DNA of 33,933 nt from Amycolatopsis kentuckyensis (lineage in GTDB: Bacteria; Actinomycetota; Actinomycetes; Mycobacteriales; Pseudonocardiaceae), in the NCBI RefSeq assembly GCF_002155975.1, contig NZ_MUMI01000154.1, positions 1-33,933 on the forward strand, in the 5' to 3' direction. Below the pieces are notes generated by a model that did no database searches, was not told the origin of the DNA, and saw nothing but the letters and a program-made list of their open reading frames with translations. Below are positions 15,986-23,728 of the stretch, in pieces. Numbering within the stretch: the first letter of the stretch is position 1; every line of letters starts with the position of its first letter. Both the position numbers and the translations under genes were made by a program.

Positions 15986-18339
15986 CCGCCCGCGCCACCA
16001 TGTGGACCCCGCTGCCGCCACGGACCAGCGGGATCGCCGACTACAGCTACCACCTGACCGAGGCCCTGTCCGAGCTGCTCGACGTCGCCGCGATGACCGA
16101 CGCGCCGGGCGCCCGCGTGCCCGCCCGGGTCCGGCTGCTCGGCGCGGCCGAGCCGTCCGAAGGCGTGCCGATCTACCACATCGGCAACCACGCCGGTGTC
16201 CACGGCGAGATCTACCGGCAGGCGATCGCGGCCCCGGGTGTGGTGGTGCTGCACGATCCGTCCCTTTTGGACTTCCACGCCGGGATCCTCGGCAGCGTCG
16301 CCTCCGAGGCCTTCCGCGAAGAGGTGCGGTACGCGCACGGGCCGATCTGGGGCCACCAGCACGACCCGGCCCTGCTCCACGGCCTGCCGGCGATCGAGGT
16401 CGACGGCGTCAAGATCCTCGACCACGCGACGCTGACCCTGGAACGCCGGCTCGTCACGACCAGCCGCGGGGTCGTCGTGCACGACCCGCGGACCGCGGAG
16501 TTCCTGCGCGCGCGGTACCCCGGGATCCCGGTGCACGCGGTGCCGCACGGCGCGCTGCTGCCCGACCCCGCACGCCGCGAGCCGGTGCGGGCCGGGCTGG
16601 GCTGGACCGACGACCAGGTCGTCTTCGGCGTCTTCGGCAGCCTGGCCGGGCACCGGCGGGTGACCGCCGCCGTGCTGGCCTTCGCCGAGCTGCGCCGCCG
16701 GTGGCCCAACGCGCGGCTGGTGATCGCCGGCCACGCTGGCGATCCGGCGCTGCTCGACCAGGTGCGCCAAGTCACTGTCGCCAGCGGGTTCCCCGACTCC
16801 GTCCACTTCGAACTGTCACCGGCGGAAGACCGCCTCGACGACCTGATCCTGGCCACGGACGCCGTGGTCAGCCTGCGGTGGCCGACCGCGGGCGAGACCA
16901 GCGGCACGATGCTGCGGGCGTTCGGCGCCGGGCGCGTGGTGATCACCAGCGACCTGCCGCAGCACCGGCACTACGACTCGTCGTTCTGCTGGACCGTCCC
17001 GACGTCGCCGGCCGGTGAGGCCGCGGAGCTGTACCGGTTGCTCGAACGCGGGATGTGCTGGCCGGAGGAACTGCGCGCGGCGGGCGAGCTCGCGCGGAAG
17101 TGGACCGGGGAGAACGCCACCTGGCCGATCGCGGCTCAGGGGTACGCCGAGGCGATCGAAGCGGCGGAGAACTTCGTCGCGCCACCGGAAGAGCCACGGC
17201 CCGGGGTGAACGTCTTCGCCGACGTCCGCGCCAGCACCGGCCTGTCCGAGTCGGCTCGCCGGTACGTCCAGGCGATGGCCGCGAGCGGCACCGCGATGAC
17301 GTTCACGGAGTTCAACAGCCAGGCGCCGTTCCGTTCGATCGAGGTCCCCCCGGACGTCACCGCCCTGCGCCGGGGCAAGGAGTTCGACGTCGACCTGTGG
17401 ATCGTCAACGTCAACGAGTGGCAGCTGATCCCCGAGCACGCGCTGGACCGCTACACGATCGCCGTGTGGGCGTGGGAACTGCCGGAACCGCCGGTGCACG
17501 CGCTGCCGCACCTGCCGGGCATCGACGAGCTCTGGCTGATCTCCCAGTTCGTCTCGGACGCGTTCCGCACGGTGACCGACATCCCGATCACCGTGGTGCC
17601 CAACGTCGTCCCCCAGGCGCCGGACGTCACCGGGGACCGCGCGAAGTTCGGCCTCCCCGAGGACGGCCTCATCGTGCTGTTCACGTTCAGCGCGTCCTCG
17701 AGCGACGCCCGGAAGAACCCGTGGGCGGTGATCGAGGCGTTCCGCCGGGCGTTCCCGCCGGAAGAGCGTGGGACGAAGGCCCACCTGGTGCTCAAGGCGA
17801 ACGACCTCCAGCGCTTCCCCGAACTGGACACGTCGCTGAGCGCGGCGGTCGCCTCGGTCGGGGGGACGCTGTTGCGGCGCGAGATGTCCCGCGCGGACAT
17901 GGACACGCTGCTGGCCACCTGCGACGTCTACACGTCGCTGCACCGCTCGGAAGGCTTCGGGCTCGGGATGGCCGAGGCGATGGCGATGGGCAAGCCGGTG
18001 GTGGCGACCGGGTTCGGCGGCAACATCGACTTCATGCCCCCGGGCGCGGCGGCGGTCGTCGGGTACGAAGCCCGCCCGATCGGACCGAACGACCACCGGT
18101 TCGGCGGCGGGTTCGGCGACTGGTACACGGTCGGGCAGCTGTGGGCCGACGCGGACGTCGACCAGGCCGCGCGCTGGCTGCGCAAGCTCGCCGACAGCCC
18201 GCGGCTGCGCGAGGAAATGGGCGCGAAGGCGATCGAAGCGATCCGTGGCTTCTGCAGCCCGGCGGCGGTCGCGAAGGTGATCAACCGGCGGCTGGCGGAG
18301 CTGGCGCGGGACGGGGTCCGGCCGCGCGTGCGCCGCTGA
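15982..18339 (+). CDS. Double-GT4 glycosyltransferase
   Basis: A 785-residue protein made of two GT-B domains. The first (about 1-395) opens with the acceptor-side TPLPPRTSGIADYSYHL and has RLVIAGHAGDP and SLRWPTAGETSGTMLRAFG near residue 299, a GT4-type donor site. The second (about 405-785) opens VNVFADVRASTGLSESAR. It continues with AVWAWELPEPP and RKNPWAVIEAFRRAFP and has SLHRSEGFGLGMAEAM near 652. This second domain is clearly paralogous to the C-terminal domain of the GT-A/GT4 fusion upstream. No membrane segment is seen; it is cytoplasmic or peripheral. The ATG overlaps the stop of the methyltransferase gene. Linkage and donor sugars cannot be read from sequence. Confidence 0.88.
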   Translation: MTARATMWTPLPPRTSGIADYSYHLTEALSELLDVAAMTDAPGARVPARVRLLGAAEPSEGVPIYHIGNHAGVHGEIYRQAIAAPGVVVLHDPSLLDFHAGILGSVASEAFREEVRYAHGPIWGHQHDPALLHGLPAIEVDGVKILDHATLTLERRLVTTSRGVVVHDPRTAEFLRARYPGIPVHAVPHGALLPDPARREPVRAGLGWTDDQVVFGVFGSLAGHRRVTAAVLAFAELRRRWPNARLVIAGHAGDPALLDQVRQVTVASGFPDSVHFELSPAEDRLDDLILATDAVVSLRWPTAGETSGTMLRAFGAGRVVITSDLPQHRHYDSSFCWTVPTSPAGEAAELYRLLERGMCWPEELRAAGELARKWTGENATWPIAAQGYAEAIEAAENFVAPPEEPRPGVNVFADVRASTGLSESARRYVQAMAASGTAMTFTEFNSQAPFRSIEVPPDVTALRRGKEFDVDLWIVNVNEWQLIPEHALDRYTIAVWAWELPEPPVHALPHLPGIDELWLISQFVSDAFRTVTDIPITVVPNVVPQAPDVTGDRAKFGLPEDGLIVLFTFSASSSDARKNPWAVIEAFRRAFPPEERGTKAHLVLKANDLQRFPELDTSLSAAVASVGGTLLRREMSRADMDTLLATCDVYTSLHRSEGFGLGMAEAMAMGKPVVATGFGGNIDFMPPGAAAVVGYEARPIGPNDHRFGGGFGDWYTVGQLWADADVDQAARWLRKLADSPRLREEMGAKAIEAIRGFCSPAAVAKVINRRLAELARDGVRPRVRR

Positions 18340-18343
18340 GCCG

Positions 18344-19273
18344 TCAGGGGAGCCGGAGTCCGAGCTGGGCTTCCAGCTCGGACACGCGGTGTTCGAGGGC
18401 CGCGGCCCGGCGGCGGCTCTCCTCGGCGGCACGGGCGGCGTGGGCCAGCTCGCGCCGGGCCTCTTCCAGCTCCAGCCCGAGGTCGGTGCGGGCGCGCTGG
18501 GCCTCGGCCACGGTCTCCTCGAGCCGGCGGATGTAGCCGACCTCGGCGGGGCGGCCCGCCTGCGCCGCGGCGAACTCCTCGCGCAAGCGGGCGTGCTCGT
18601 ACGGCTCGTATTCGTCGAACACGTTGGCCGGCGCGGCCAGCGCCGCCAGGACGTCGGCGTCGTCGGCCCGGCCGTAGAAGCGGTTGAGGCCGTCGAACAG
18701 CGCGCAGCGGTAACCCGCGTCGAGCAGCATCGGTTCCCACTGCTCGTGGGTGGGCTTCGGCGAGCCCGGTTCCGTCGCCTCGACGACGAGCACCCGCGGC
18801 CGGTGGCGGGTCCAGTCCGCGCCCTCGATCACCGCGCGCTCGGCGCCTTCGACGTCGATCTTCAGGAAGTCGACCGGGCCGGGGTGGGCGTCGAGGAGCG
18901 CGGCCAGCGTGGTCAGCTCCACCTCGACCGCGCCCACCTGCCAGCGGCGGTCGTCGCGGTAGCGGACGGCGAGGTCGTCGTCGAGCGTCGACCAGCCCCA
19001 TTCGTCCTCGACGACGTGCAGCTTCGCGACGCCGGGTGCCGCGCCGACCGCGACCTGCAGCGTGAGGTCCTCCGGGCGGGCGCTGCGCAGTTCGCGGGCC
19101 TTCGCCGGGATCGGCTCGACGTTGATGCCCCGCCAGCCGAGGTCGTAGAAGTGCTTCGTGACCGACGCGACCACGGGATCCCCGGCGCCGAGGTCGAGGT
19201 AGCGCCCCGTGGCCTGCCCCGCGAAGACGCGGGCGAGCACGACGTCTTCCGCGTTCTGCGCGTACGAAATCAC
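18344..19273 (-). CDS. FkbM-type methyltransferase with C-terminal coiled coil
   Basis: A 309-residue protein. It begins SYAQNAEDVVLARVF and has motif I RYLDLGAGDP (24-33), INVEPIP (50-56) and the FkbM hallmark FLKIDVEGAE (136-145). A long coiled coil covers about 226-306, rich in Glu, Arg and Ala. FkbM enzymes O-methylate sugars or polyketides; here the neighbours favour a sugar acceptor. It converges on the double-GT4 gene with a 4-base gap. It is the second methyltransferase in this block to carry a coiled coil, on the opposite end of the protein from the first. Start ATG at 19273 just before the conserved N-terminus. Confidence 0.88.
   Translation of the reverse strand: MISYAQNAEDVVLARVFAGQATGRYLDLGAGDPVVASVTKHFYDLGWRGINVEPIPAKARELRSARPEDLTLQVAVGAAPGVAKLHVVEDEWGWSTLDDDLAVRYRDDRRWQVGAVEVELTTLAALLDAHPGPVDFLKIDVEGAERAVIEGADWTRHRPRVLVVEATEPGSPKPTHEQWEPMLLDAGYRCALFDGLNRFYGRADDADVLAALAAPANVFDEYEPYEHARLREEFAAAQAGRPAEVGYIRRLEETVAEAQRARTDLGLELEEARRELAHAARAAEESRRRAAALEHRVSELEAQLGLRLP
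18358..18383. terminator. Hairpin within the 3' end of the FkbM gene, possible operon terminator
   Basis: GTCCGAGCTGG and CCAGCTCGGAC pair perfectly over 11 bp around a GCTT loop, 19 bases after the stop of the plus-strand glycan operon. It lies inside the last codons of the convergent FkbM gene. It may terminate the operon despite lying in coding sequence, but codon constraints could also produce it. No T-tract follows. Confidence 0.45.
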
Positions 19274-19397
19274 CCGCCGAGGATAGCCGGGGAGCCCGTC
19301 GCACTTAGCCCGAAGGTGTGACTTCCGCCGTGTCGGTGAACGCCTTCCCCCTCTCGGACGCCCACTGAGCAGAGCATCGGCCGGGAGAGGAGGCGCC

Positions 19398-19493
19398 GTG
19401 ATCTGGATCTGCCTGGTCGGCGTCCTCGCCGTGGTGTTCCTGGTGCGCGCGGTCCGCGTGGTGCGCCGGGTCAGGCGGGGCGACGCGGTGTGA
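19398..19493 (+). CDS. 31-residue single-helix membrane miniprotein
   Basis: A GTG start at 19398 follows GAGAGGAGG with a 4-5 base spacing, one of the best ribosome-binding sites in the window. The product starts MIWICLVGVLAVVFLVRAV (one membrane helix) and ends with a basic tail VVRRVRRGDAV. Its last 23 bases overlap the convergent end of the response-regulator gene. It lies 124 bases after the divergent FkbM start, so it has its own upstream region. Strong initiation signals and a clean helix plus basic tail argue for a real gene; function unknown, possibly a small partner of a membrane protein. Confidence 0.6.
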   Translation: MIWICLVGVLAVVFLVRAVRVVRRVRRGDAV

Positions 19494-20139
19494 CGAGCCC
19501 GGACTCGTAGGCCAGCACCACCAGCTGGGCGCGGTCGCGCGCGCCGATCTTCGTCATGATGCGGCTGACGTGGGTGCGCGCCGTCGCCGTCGAGATCACC
19601 AGGTGGGCGGCGATTTCGTCGTTCGACATCCCGCCCGCGACCAGGCCGAGCACCTCGCGCTCGCGGTCGGTGATCTCGCGGACGGCGCTGGTGTCGATCT
19701 GCCGGTTCTCCGGGCGCCCGACGAACTCCTGGATCAGCCGGCGGGTGACTGTCGGTGCGAGCAGCGCCTCCCCGTTCGCGACGACCCGCAGCGCGCGCAG
19801 CAGCTCGACCGGTTCGGTGTCCTTCAGCAGGAACCCGCTGGCGCCCGCCCGCAGGGCTTCGTAGACGTACTCGTCGACGTCGAAGGTGGTCAGGACCAGC
19901 ACCTTCGTCCCGGCGAGGTCGGGGTTCGCGGTGATCCGGCGGGTCGCTTCGAGGCCGTCGACGCCGGGCATCCGGACGTCCATCACGACGATGTCGGGGC
20001 GGTGCTCGACCGCTCCGGCGACGGCCTGCTCGCCGTCGCCGGCCTCGCCGACGACCTCGAAGCCGTCTTCGGTCTCCAGCAGCACGCGGAACCCGGCGCG
20101 GACCAGGACCTGGTCGTCGGCCAGCAGGACGCGGATCAT
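19471..20139 (-). CDS. NarL/FixJ-family response regulator
   Basis: A 222-residue two-component regulator. The receiver domain has the acidic pocket LLADDQ (5-10), phospho-acceptor Asp54 in VVMDVRMPG, Thr in VLTTFD, and Lys in FLLKDTEP. A LuxR-type helix-turn-helix follows from about 150, with EITDREREVLGLVAGGMSN and STATARTHVSRIMTKIGARD. Its ATG overlaps the stop of the upstream histidine kinase gene by four bases, so the two are a coupled pair. The target genes are not known. Its 3' end overlaps the convergent 31-residue gene by 23 bases. Confidence 0.93.
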   Translation of the reverse strand: MIRVLLADDQVLVRAGFRVLLETEDGFEVVGEAGDGEQAVAGAVEHRPDIVVMDVRMPGVDGLEATRRITANPDLAGTKVLVLTTFDVDEYVYEALRAGASGFLLKDTEPVELLRALRVVANGEALLAPTVTRRLIQEFVGRPENRQIDTSAVREITDREREVLGLVAGGMSNDEIAAHLVISTATARTHVSRIMTKIGARDRAQLVVLAYESGLVTPRRPA

Positions 20140-21242
20140 GCTTCCCCCTCGATCGGTAGCTCGACGCGGACTTCGAAACCGCCGCCGACCGGCCCGGCGG
20201 TGCACCGGCCGCCCAGCGCCGCGGCGCGTTCGCCCATCCCGCGCAGACCGTGGCCCGGGTTCGGCTGGACGGTACCGCGGCCGTCGTCGCGGACCCGCAG
20301 CGTGAAGGCCCCCGGCTGCCGCTCGAACCGCACGTCGACGCGGCTGGGCCGGTCGGCGTGCCGGACGACGTTGGTCAGCGATTCCTGCAGGATCCGGTAC
20401 GCGGCCGCGTCGACGGGTGCCGGGAGATCGCCGGGTTCGCCGTGGACGTCGACCGTGAGCCCGGCGTCGCGGGCGTGGTCCAGCAGCTCGCCGGCCTGGG
20501 CGAGGCTCGGCGCGGGTGCCTTGTCCTCCCCCGAGCGCAGCACGGCCAGGGTCGCGCGCAGGTCCTTGAGCGCGGACGCGCTGGCCGCCTTGATGTTGAG
20601 CAGCGCCTCCTTCGCCTGCTCGGGCCGCCGGTCGGCGACGTGCGCGGCGACGCCCGCCTGCACGTTGATCATCGCGAGGCTGTGCGCGACGACGTCGTGG
20701 ACCTCGCGGGCGATGCGCAGCCGCTCCTGCTCCGCGAGCCGGTGCCGGTGCTCGTCGGCCTGCTCCCGCCGGGCCGCGAGGGCGTCGAGCTGGTACCGGA
20801 CGGCGGTGCCGATGCCGATGACGGCGGTCAGCCAGACGACGAGGAACCCGGCGCCGGACTCCAGGGCCAACGACCTGGTCAGGACGATGTGCACGACGTA
20901 TGCGGCGGCCAGCGCGGACGCGCCGGTGAGCCCCGCGGTGAGCGGCCCGCGCTGCCGGGTCAGCACGAACAACGCGATGGTCGGCACCAGGATGACCGGC
21001 CCGCCGGGCAGGCCGGAGGCGTAGTAGCCGAACGCGGAGGCGGCCGTCACCAGGAAGAGCGTCAGCGGGAAGCGGTGGACGACCAGCAAGGTCAGCCCGG
21101 TGGCGGCGAGCCACCCGGCCGCGAGCGGGGTCATCGGGGTCGCGCCGGGCTGCCAGCGCGACGCACCGCTGGTCGCCCCGAGCACGAACACGGTGACGAC
21201 GACGGTGCGCACCACGCGCCCCACCCACGGCGGCCATCTCAT
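20136..21242 (-). CDS. Two-component sensor histidine kinase (HisKA_3 type)
   Basis: A 368-residue NarX/DesK-like kinase with four to five membrane helices in residues 10-150, a short coiled linker, then the dimerisation helix with REVHDVVAHSLAMINVQAG. His182 is the phospho-acceptor. The ATPase part has ILQESLTNVVRHA (N box) and VRDDGRGTVQ, with GHGLRGMGERAAALGG as the G2 box. There is no separate sensory domain, so the signal is probably sensed by or within the membrane. ATG 21242 is preferred over a GTG seven codons upstream; neither has a clear ribosome-binding site. Coupled by four bases to the response regulator. Confidence 0.92.
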   Translation of the reverse strand: MRWPPWVGRVVRTVVVTVFVLGATSGASRWQPGATPMTPLAAGWLAATGLTLLVVHRFPLTLFLVTAASAFGYYASGLPGGPVILVPTIALFVLTRQRGPLTAGLTGASALAAAYVVHIVLTRSLALESGAGFLVVWLTAVIGIGTAVRYQLDALAARREQADEHRHRLAEQERLRIAREVHDVVAHSLAMINVQAGVAAHVADRRPEQAKEALLNIKAASASALKDLRATLAVLRSGEDKAPAPSLAQAGELLDHARDAGLTVDVHGEPGDLPAPVDAAAYRILQESLTNVVRHADRPSRVDVRFERQPGAFTLRVRDDGRGTVQPNPGHGLRGMGERAAALGGRCTAGPVGGGFEVRVELPIEGEA

Positions 21243-21315
21243 GCCGCGAAAGCTACCGGTCACGACCGGTCGGCGCGTCCGTCCCGGAGCGCACTGCGCG
21301 CGTACGTCGTCAGTC

Positions 21316-22149
21316 TCAGTCGAAGACGAGCGGCAGCTTCGCCGCCGTCTCCTCGTCGGCCGGGGTGTAGGTCGACATGGTGATCTCCGACCGGCGGCCG
21401 TAGTAGAGGTAGGTGAAGTTGAACTGGAGCAGCCCGACGTCCGGGTGCAGGTACCGCTTGGTGCGGATCGGCTCCGAGTTGACGTCGTGGTGCGGCCACA
21501 GCTCCGCGAACAGCGGTGACTCGGCCTTGAGGCGCTTGACCAGCTGCTTCCACGCCGGCTCGGCGACGTGGTCGGCCATCGCCGCGCGGAAGGACGCGAT
21601 CACGCGCGGGATGTTCGCGTCCCAGTCGAGCATGCGCTTGCGCCACTCGGGGTTGAGCAGGCACTGGACCAGCGTGTTCCGGTCGCCGAACGGGATGGCG
21701 TCGACGTCGCCCATCAGCCAGGTGTAGCCACGGTTGTAGCCGAGCAGGTCGCAGCGGGCGTTGCGGATCGCGACCGGGTACGGCTCCAGCTTCTTCAGCA
21801 TGAGCTCCATCGCCGGCGTGATGACCTGGCAGTCCTTTTCGCCTTCCGGCTCGGGCGCCCCGGCCAGGCGGAACAGGTGGACGTGCTCGTGCGGGTCGAG
21901 CCGCAGGGTGCGGGCGATCGCCTGCAGGACCTGCTCGGACGCGTTGATGTCGCGCCCCTGCTCGAGCCACGTGTACCAGGTGACCCCGACCCCGGCGAGC
22001 TGCGCGACCTCTTCGCGGCGCAGCCCCGGCGTCCGGCGGCGGCCCACGATCGGCAGGCCGACCTGCTCGGGCGTGATCCGCTCGCGACGGCTGCGCAGGA
22101 ACCTCGCCAGCTCCTGGCGGCGCAGGTCGGATTCGACAGCGGTGGTCAT
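21316..22149 (-). CDS. XRE-type transcriptional regulator with MmyB-like ligand domain
   Basis: A 277-residue regulator. Residues about 12-85 form a helix-turn-helix (TPGLRREEVAQLAGVGVTWY and WLEQGRDINASEQVL). Residues about 105-275 form the MmyB-like ligand-binding domain, with YNRGYTWLMGD and the C-terminal ITMSTYTPADEETAAKLP. In Streptomyces-type relatives this domain binds small lipophilic ligands. It is divergent from an MFS exporter gene, the classical position for a regulator of efflux, and the shared 102-base gap holds two matching palindromes. Start ATG at 22149, which restores the conserved N-terminus. Confidence 0.9.
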   Translation of the reverse strand: MTTAVESDLRRQELARFLRSRRERITPEQVGLPIVGRRRTPGLRREEVAQLAGVGVTWYTWLEQGRDINASEQVLQAIARTLRLDPHEHVHLFRLAGAPEPEGEKDCQVITPAMELMLKKLEPYPVAIRNARCDLLGYNRGYTWLMGDVDAIPFGDRNTLVQCLLNPEWRKRMLDWDANIPRVIASFRAAMADHVAEPAWKQLVKRLKAESPLFAELWPHHDVNSEPIRTKRYLHPDVGLLQFNFTYLYYGRRSEITMSTYTPADEETAAKLPLVFD

Positions 22150-22173
22150 GGTGCCAGGATGGCACGCTCCGGA

Positions 22174-22187
22174 ACCTGGTACCAGGT
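22174..22187. promoter_or_regulatory. Operator palindrome 1 between regulator and exporter
   Basis: ACCTGGTACCAGGT is a perfect 14-base palindrome, 25 bases before the MmyB-type regulator start. It shares the core CTGGTACCAG with the second palindrome 39 bases away. An additional half-site ACCTGG lies at 22198-22203. The obvious candidate ligand is the adjacent regulator. Confidence 0.7.
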
Positions 22188-22212
22188 AGTGGTCAATACC
22201 TGGATAAGCAGC

Positions 22213-22226
22213 AACTGGTACCAGTT
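22213..22226. promoter_or_regulatory. Operator palindrome 2 between regulator and exporter
   Basis: AACTGGTACCAGTT is a perfect 14-base palindrome, centre-to-centre 39 bases from the first, and is followed directly by TAAAAT (22227-22232), a plausible -10 hexamer for the exporter. A protein bound here would overlap that promoter, so repression of the exporter is the natural inference. Confidence 0.7.
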
Positions 22227-22251
22227 TAAAATCGGGTTGATCGTAGTACCC

Positions 22252-23676
22252 ATGACCACGACCGAACTCGCGCCGGAAACCGCCGGCGCTCCCAGCCGAC
22301 CGGGACTGACCCCCGCCGGCCTGGTCACGGTGCTGCTGGGGGCGGCACTGCCGATCATCGACTTCTTCATCGTCAACGTCGCGCTGCCGACGATCGATGC
22401 CGACCTCCACGCGTCCACCGCCACCCTGGAACTGGTGGTCGCCGCCTACGGCATCGCGTACGCGGTACTGCTGGTGGTCGGCGGCCGCCTCGGCGACTCG
22501 TTCGGCAGGCGGCGGCTGTTCGTCACCGGCCTCTGGCTGTTCACGCTGACGTCCCTGGCCTGCGGAATCGCCCCGACGGCCGGCACGCTGGTGGTGGCCC
22601 GCGCCGCGCAGGGGGCGGCGTCGGCCCTGCTGCTGCCGCAGGTGCTTTCGATCATCCAGGCGACGACTTCGGGCGAGAAGCGGTCACGCGCGCTCGGCCT
22701 CTTCGGCGCGACGGGCGGCATCTCGACGGTGGTCGGCCAGCTGCTCGGCGGTGCCCTGGTGGCGGCCGACCTGTGGGGTACCGGCTGGCGGCCGATCTTC
22801 CTGGTCAACGTCCCGATCGGCCTGGTCGTGCTGGTGATGGCCCGCAAGCTGCCGGAAAGCCGCGCGCACAACCCGCTGGGCGTCGACCGCCTCGGCACGG
22901 CACTGCTGGCCGTGTCGCTGCTGTCGCTGCTGGTCCCGCTGATGGAGGGCCGCGCACTGGGCTGGCCGGTCTGGACGATCGCGCTGCTGGCGGTGTTCCC
23001 GTTCGCGGCGGCGGCGTTCGTGCACGTCGAACGGCGGTTGGAGCGGCTCGGCGGAACGCCGCTGCTGCCGCCGTCGGTGATGCGGCTGCCGAGCGTGCGT
23101 CGCGGGTTGATGGTGGCCGTGCCGTTCTTCGGCGCGTTCGGCTCGTTCATGTTCGTCGTCGCGATGACGCTGCAGGAGGGCCTGCACTTCGGCCCGCTGG
23201 GCGCGGGTGGCGCGCTGACCCCGCTGGCCGTCGCCTACTTCACGGTGTCGATGCTGAGCAGCCGCCTGGTGGCCCGCTACGGCCAGAAGGTCGTCCCGAT
23301 CGGCGGCGCGATCACGGCGACGGGCATGGTGGCGCTGCTCTGCACGACGCTGTCGACGTGGCCGCACGTGACGATCCTCGACCTGGCGCCGTCGATGGTG
23401 GCGATCGGCGTCGGGAACGCCCTGGCGATGACCACGCTGTTCCGGATCGTGCTCTCCCACGTGCCGACGGACCTGGCCGGCGTCGGGTCGGGCGTGATGA
23501 CGACGAACCAGCAGACGTCGCTGGCCCTGGGCGTGGCCACGCTGGGGAGTCTGTACGCGGCACTGTCGGGCTCGATGGGTAGCCGGGACGCGTTCGCGCT
23601 GGTGATCGGCGTGGTGGCGGTGCTGGCGGCGATCGTCGCGATCACCGGGCGGCGGCTGCCGGACCCGCGGGGGTAG
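22252..23676 (+). CDS. DHA2-type MFS drug exporter
   Basis: A 474-residue polytopic transporter with about 14 membrane helices, the size of EmrB/QacA-type proton-driven exporters. Family motifs seen: IIDFFIVNVALPTI in helix 1 (motif D1), GGRLGDSFGRRR (motif A, loop 2-3), ARAAQGAASALLLPQVLS (motif B) and LGLFGATGGISTVVGQLLGG (motif C, antiporter). Substrate is not predictable. It is divergent from, and probably controlled by, the MmyB-type regulator. ATG at 22252; the DNA before it is locally AT-richer than its surroundings, as expected for a promoter. Confidence 0.93.
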   Translation: MTTTELAPETAGAPSRPGLTPAGLVTVLLGAALPIIDFFIVNVALPTIDADLHASTATLELVVAAYGIAYAVLLVVGGRLGDSFGRRRLFVTGLWLFTLTSLACGIAPTAGTLVVARAAQGAASALLLPQVLSIIQATTSGEKRSRALGLFGATGGISTVVGQLLGGALVAADLWGTGWRPIFLVNVPIGLVVLVMARKLPESRAHNPLGVDRLGTALLAVSLLSLLVPLMEGRALGWPVWTIALLAVFPFAAAAFVHVERRLERLGGTPLLPPSVMRLPSVRRGLMVAVPFFGAFGSFMFVVAMTLQEGLHFGPLGAGGALTPLAVAYFTVSMLSSRLVARYGQKVVPIGGAITATGMVALLCTTLSTWPHVTILDLAPSMVAIGVGNALAMTTLFRIVLSHVPTDLAGVGSGVMTTNQQTSLALGVATLGSLYAALSGSMGSRDAFALVIGVVAVLAAIVAITGRRLPDPRG

Positions 23677-23728
23677 AAATCCGGAATTCACCCGTCGGAA
23701 AATCCGGGCGCCGGACGACTATGAAGGT

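Noticed and set aside
13283-16021. 912-codon minus-strand frame opposite the O-acetyltransferase and methyltransferase genes
   Set aside because: Compositionally biased (Arg, Gln, Asp, Val, Gly) with no family motif; the plus-strand frames carry intact catalytic motifs and coupled starts.
8797-19273. Secondary-metabolite gene cluster suggested by FkbM and methyltransferase genes
   Set aside because: No polyketide, peptide synthetase, terpene or RiPP core gene is present; neighbours are glycan enzymes.
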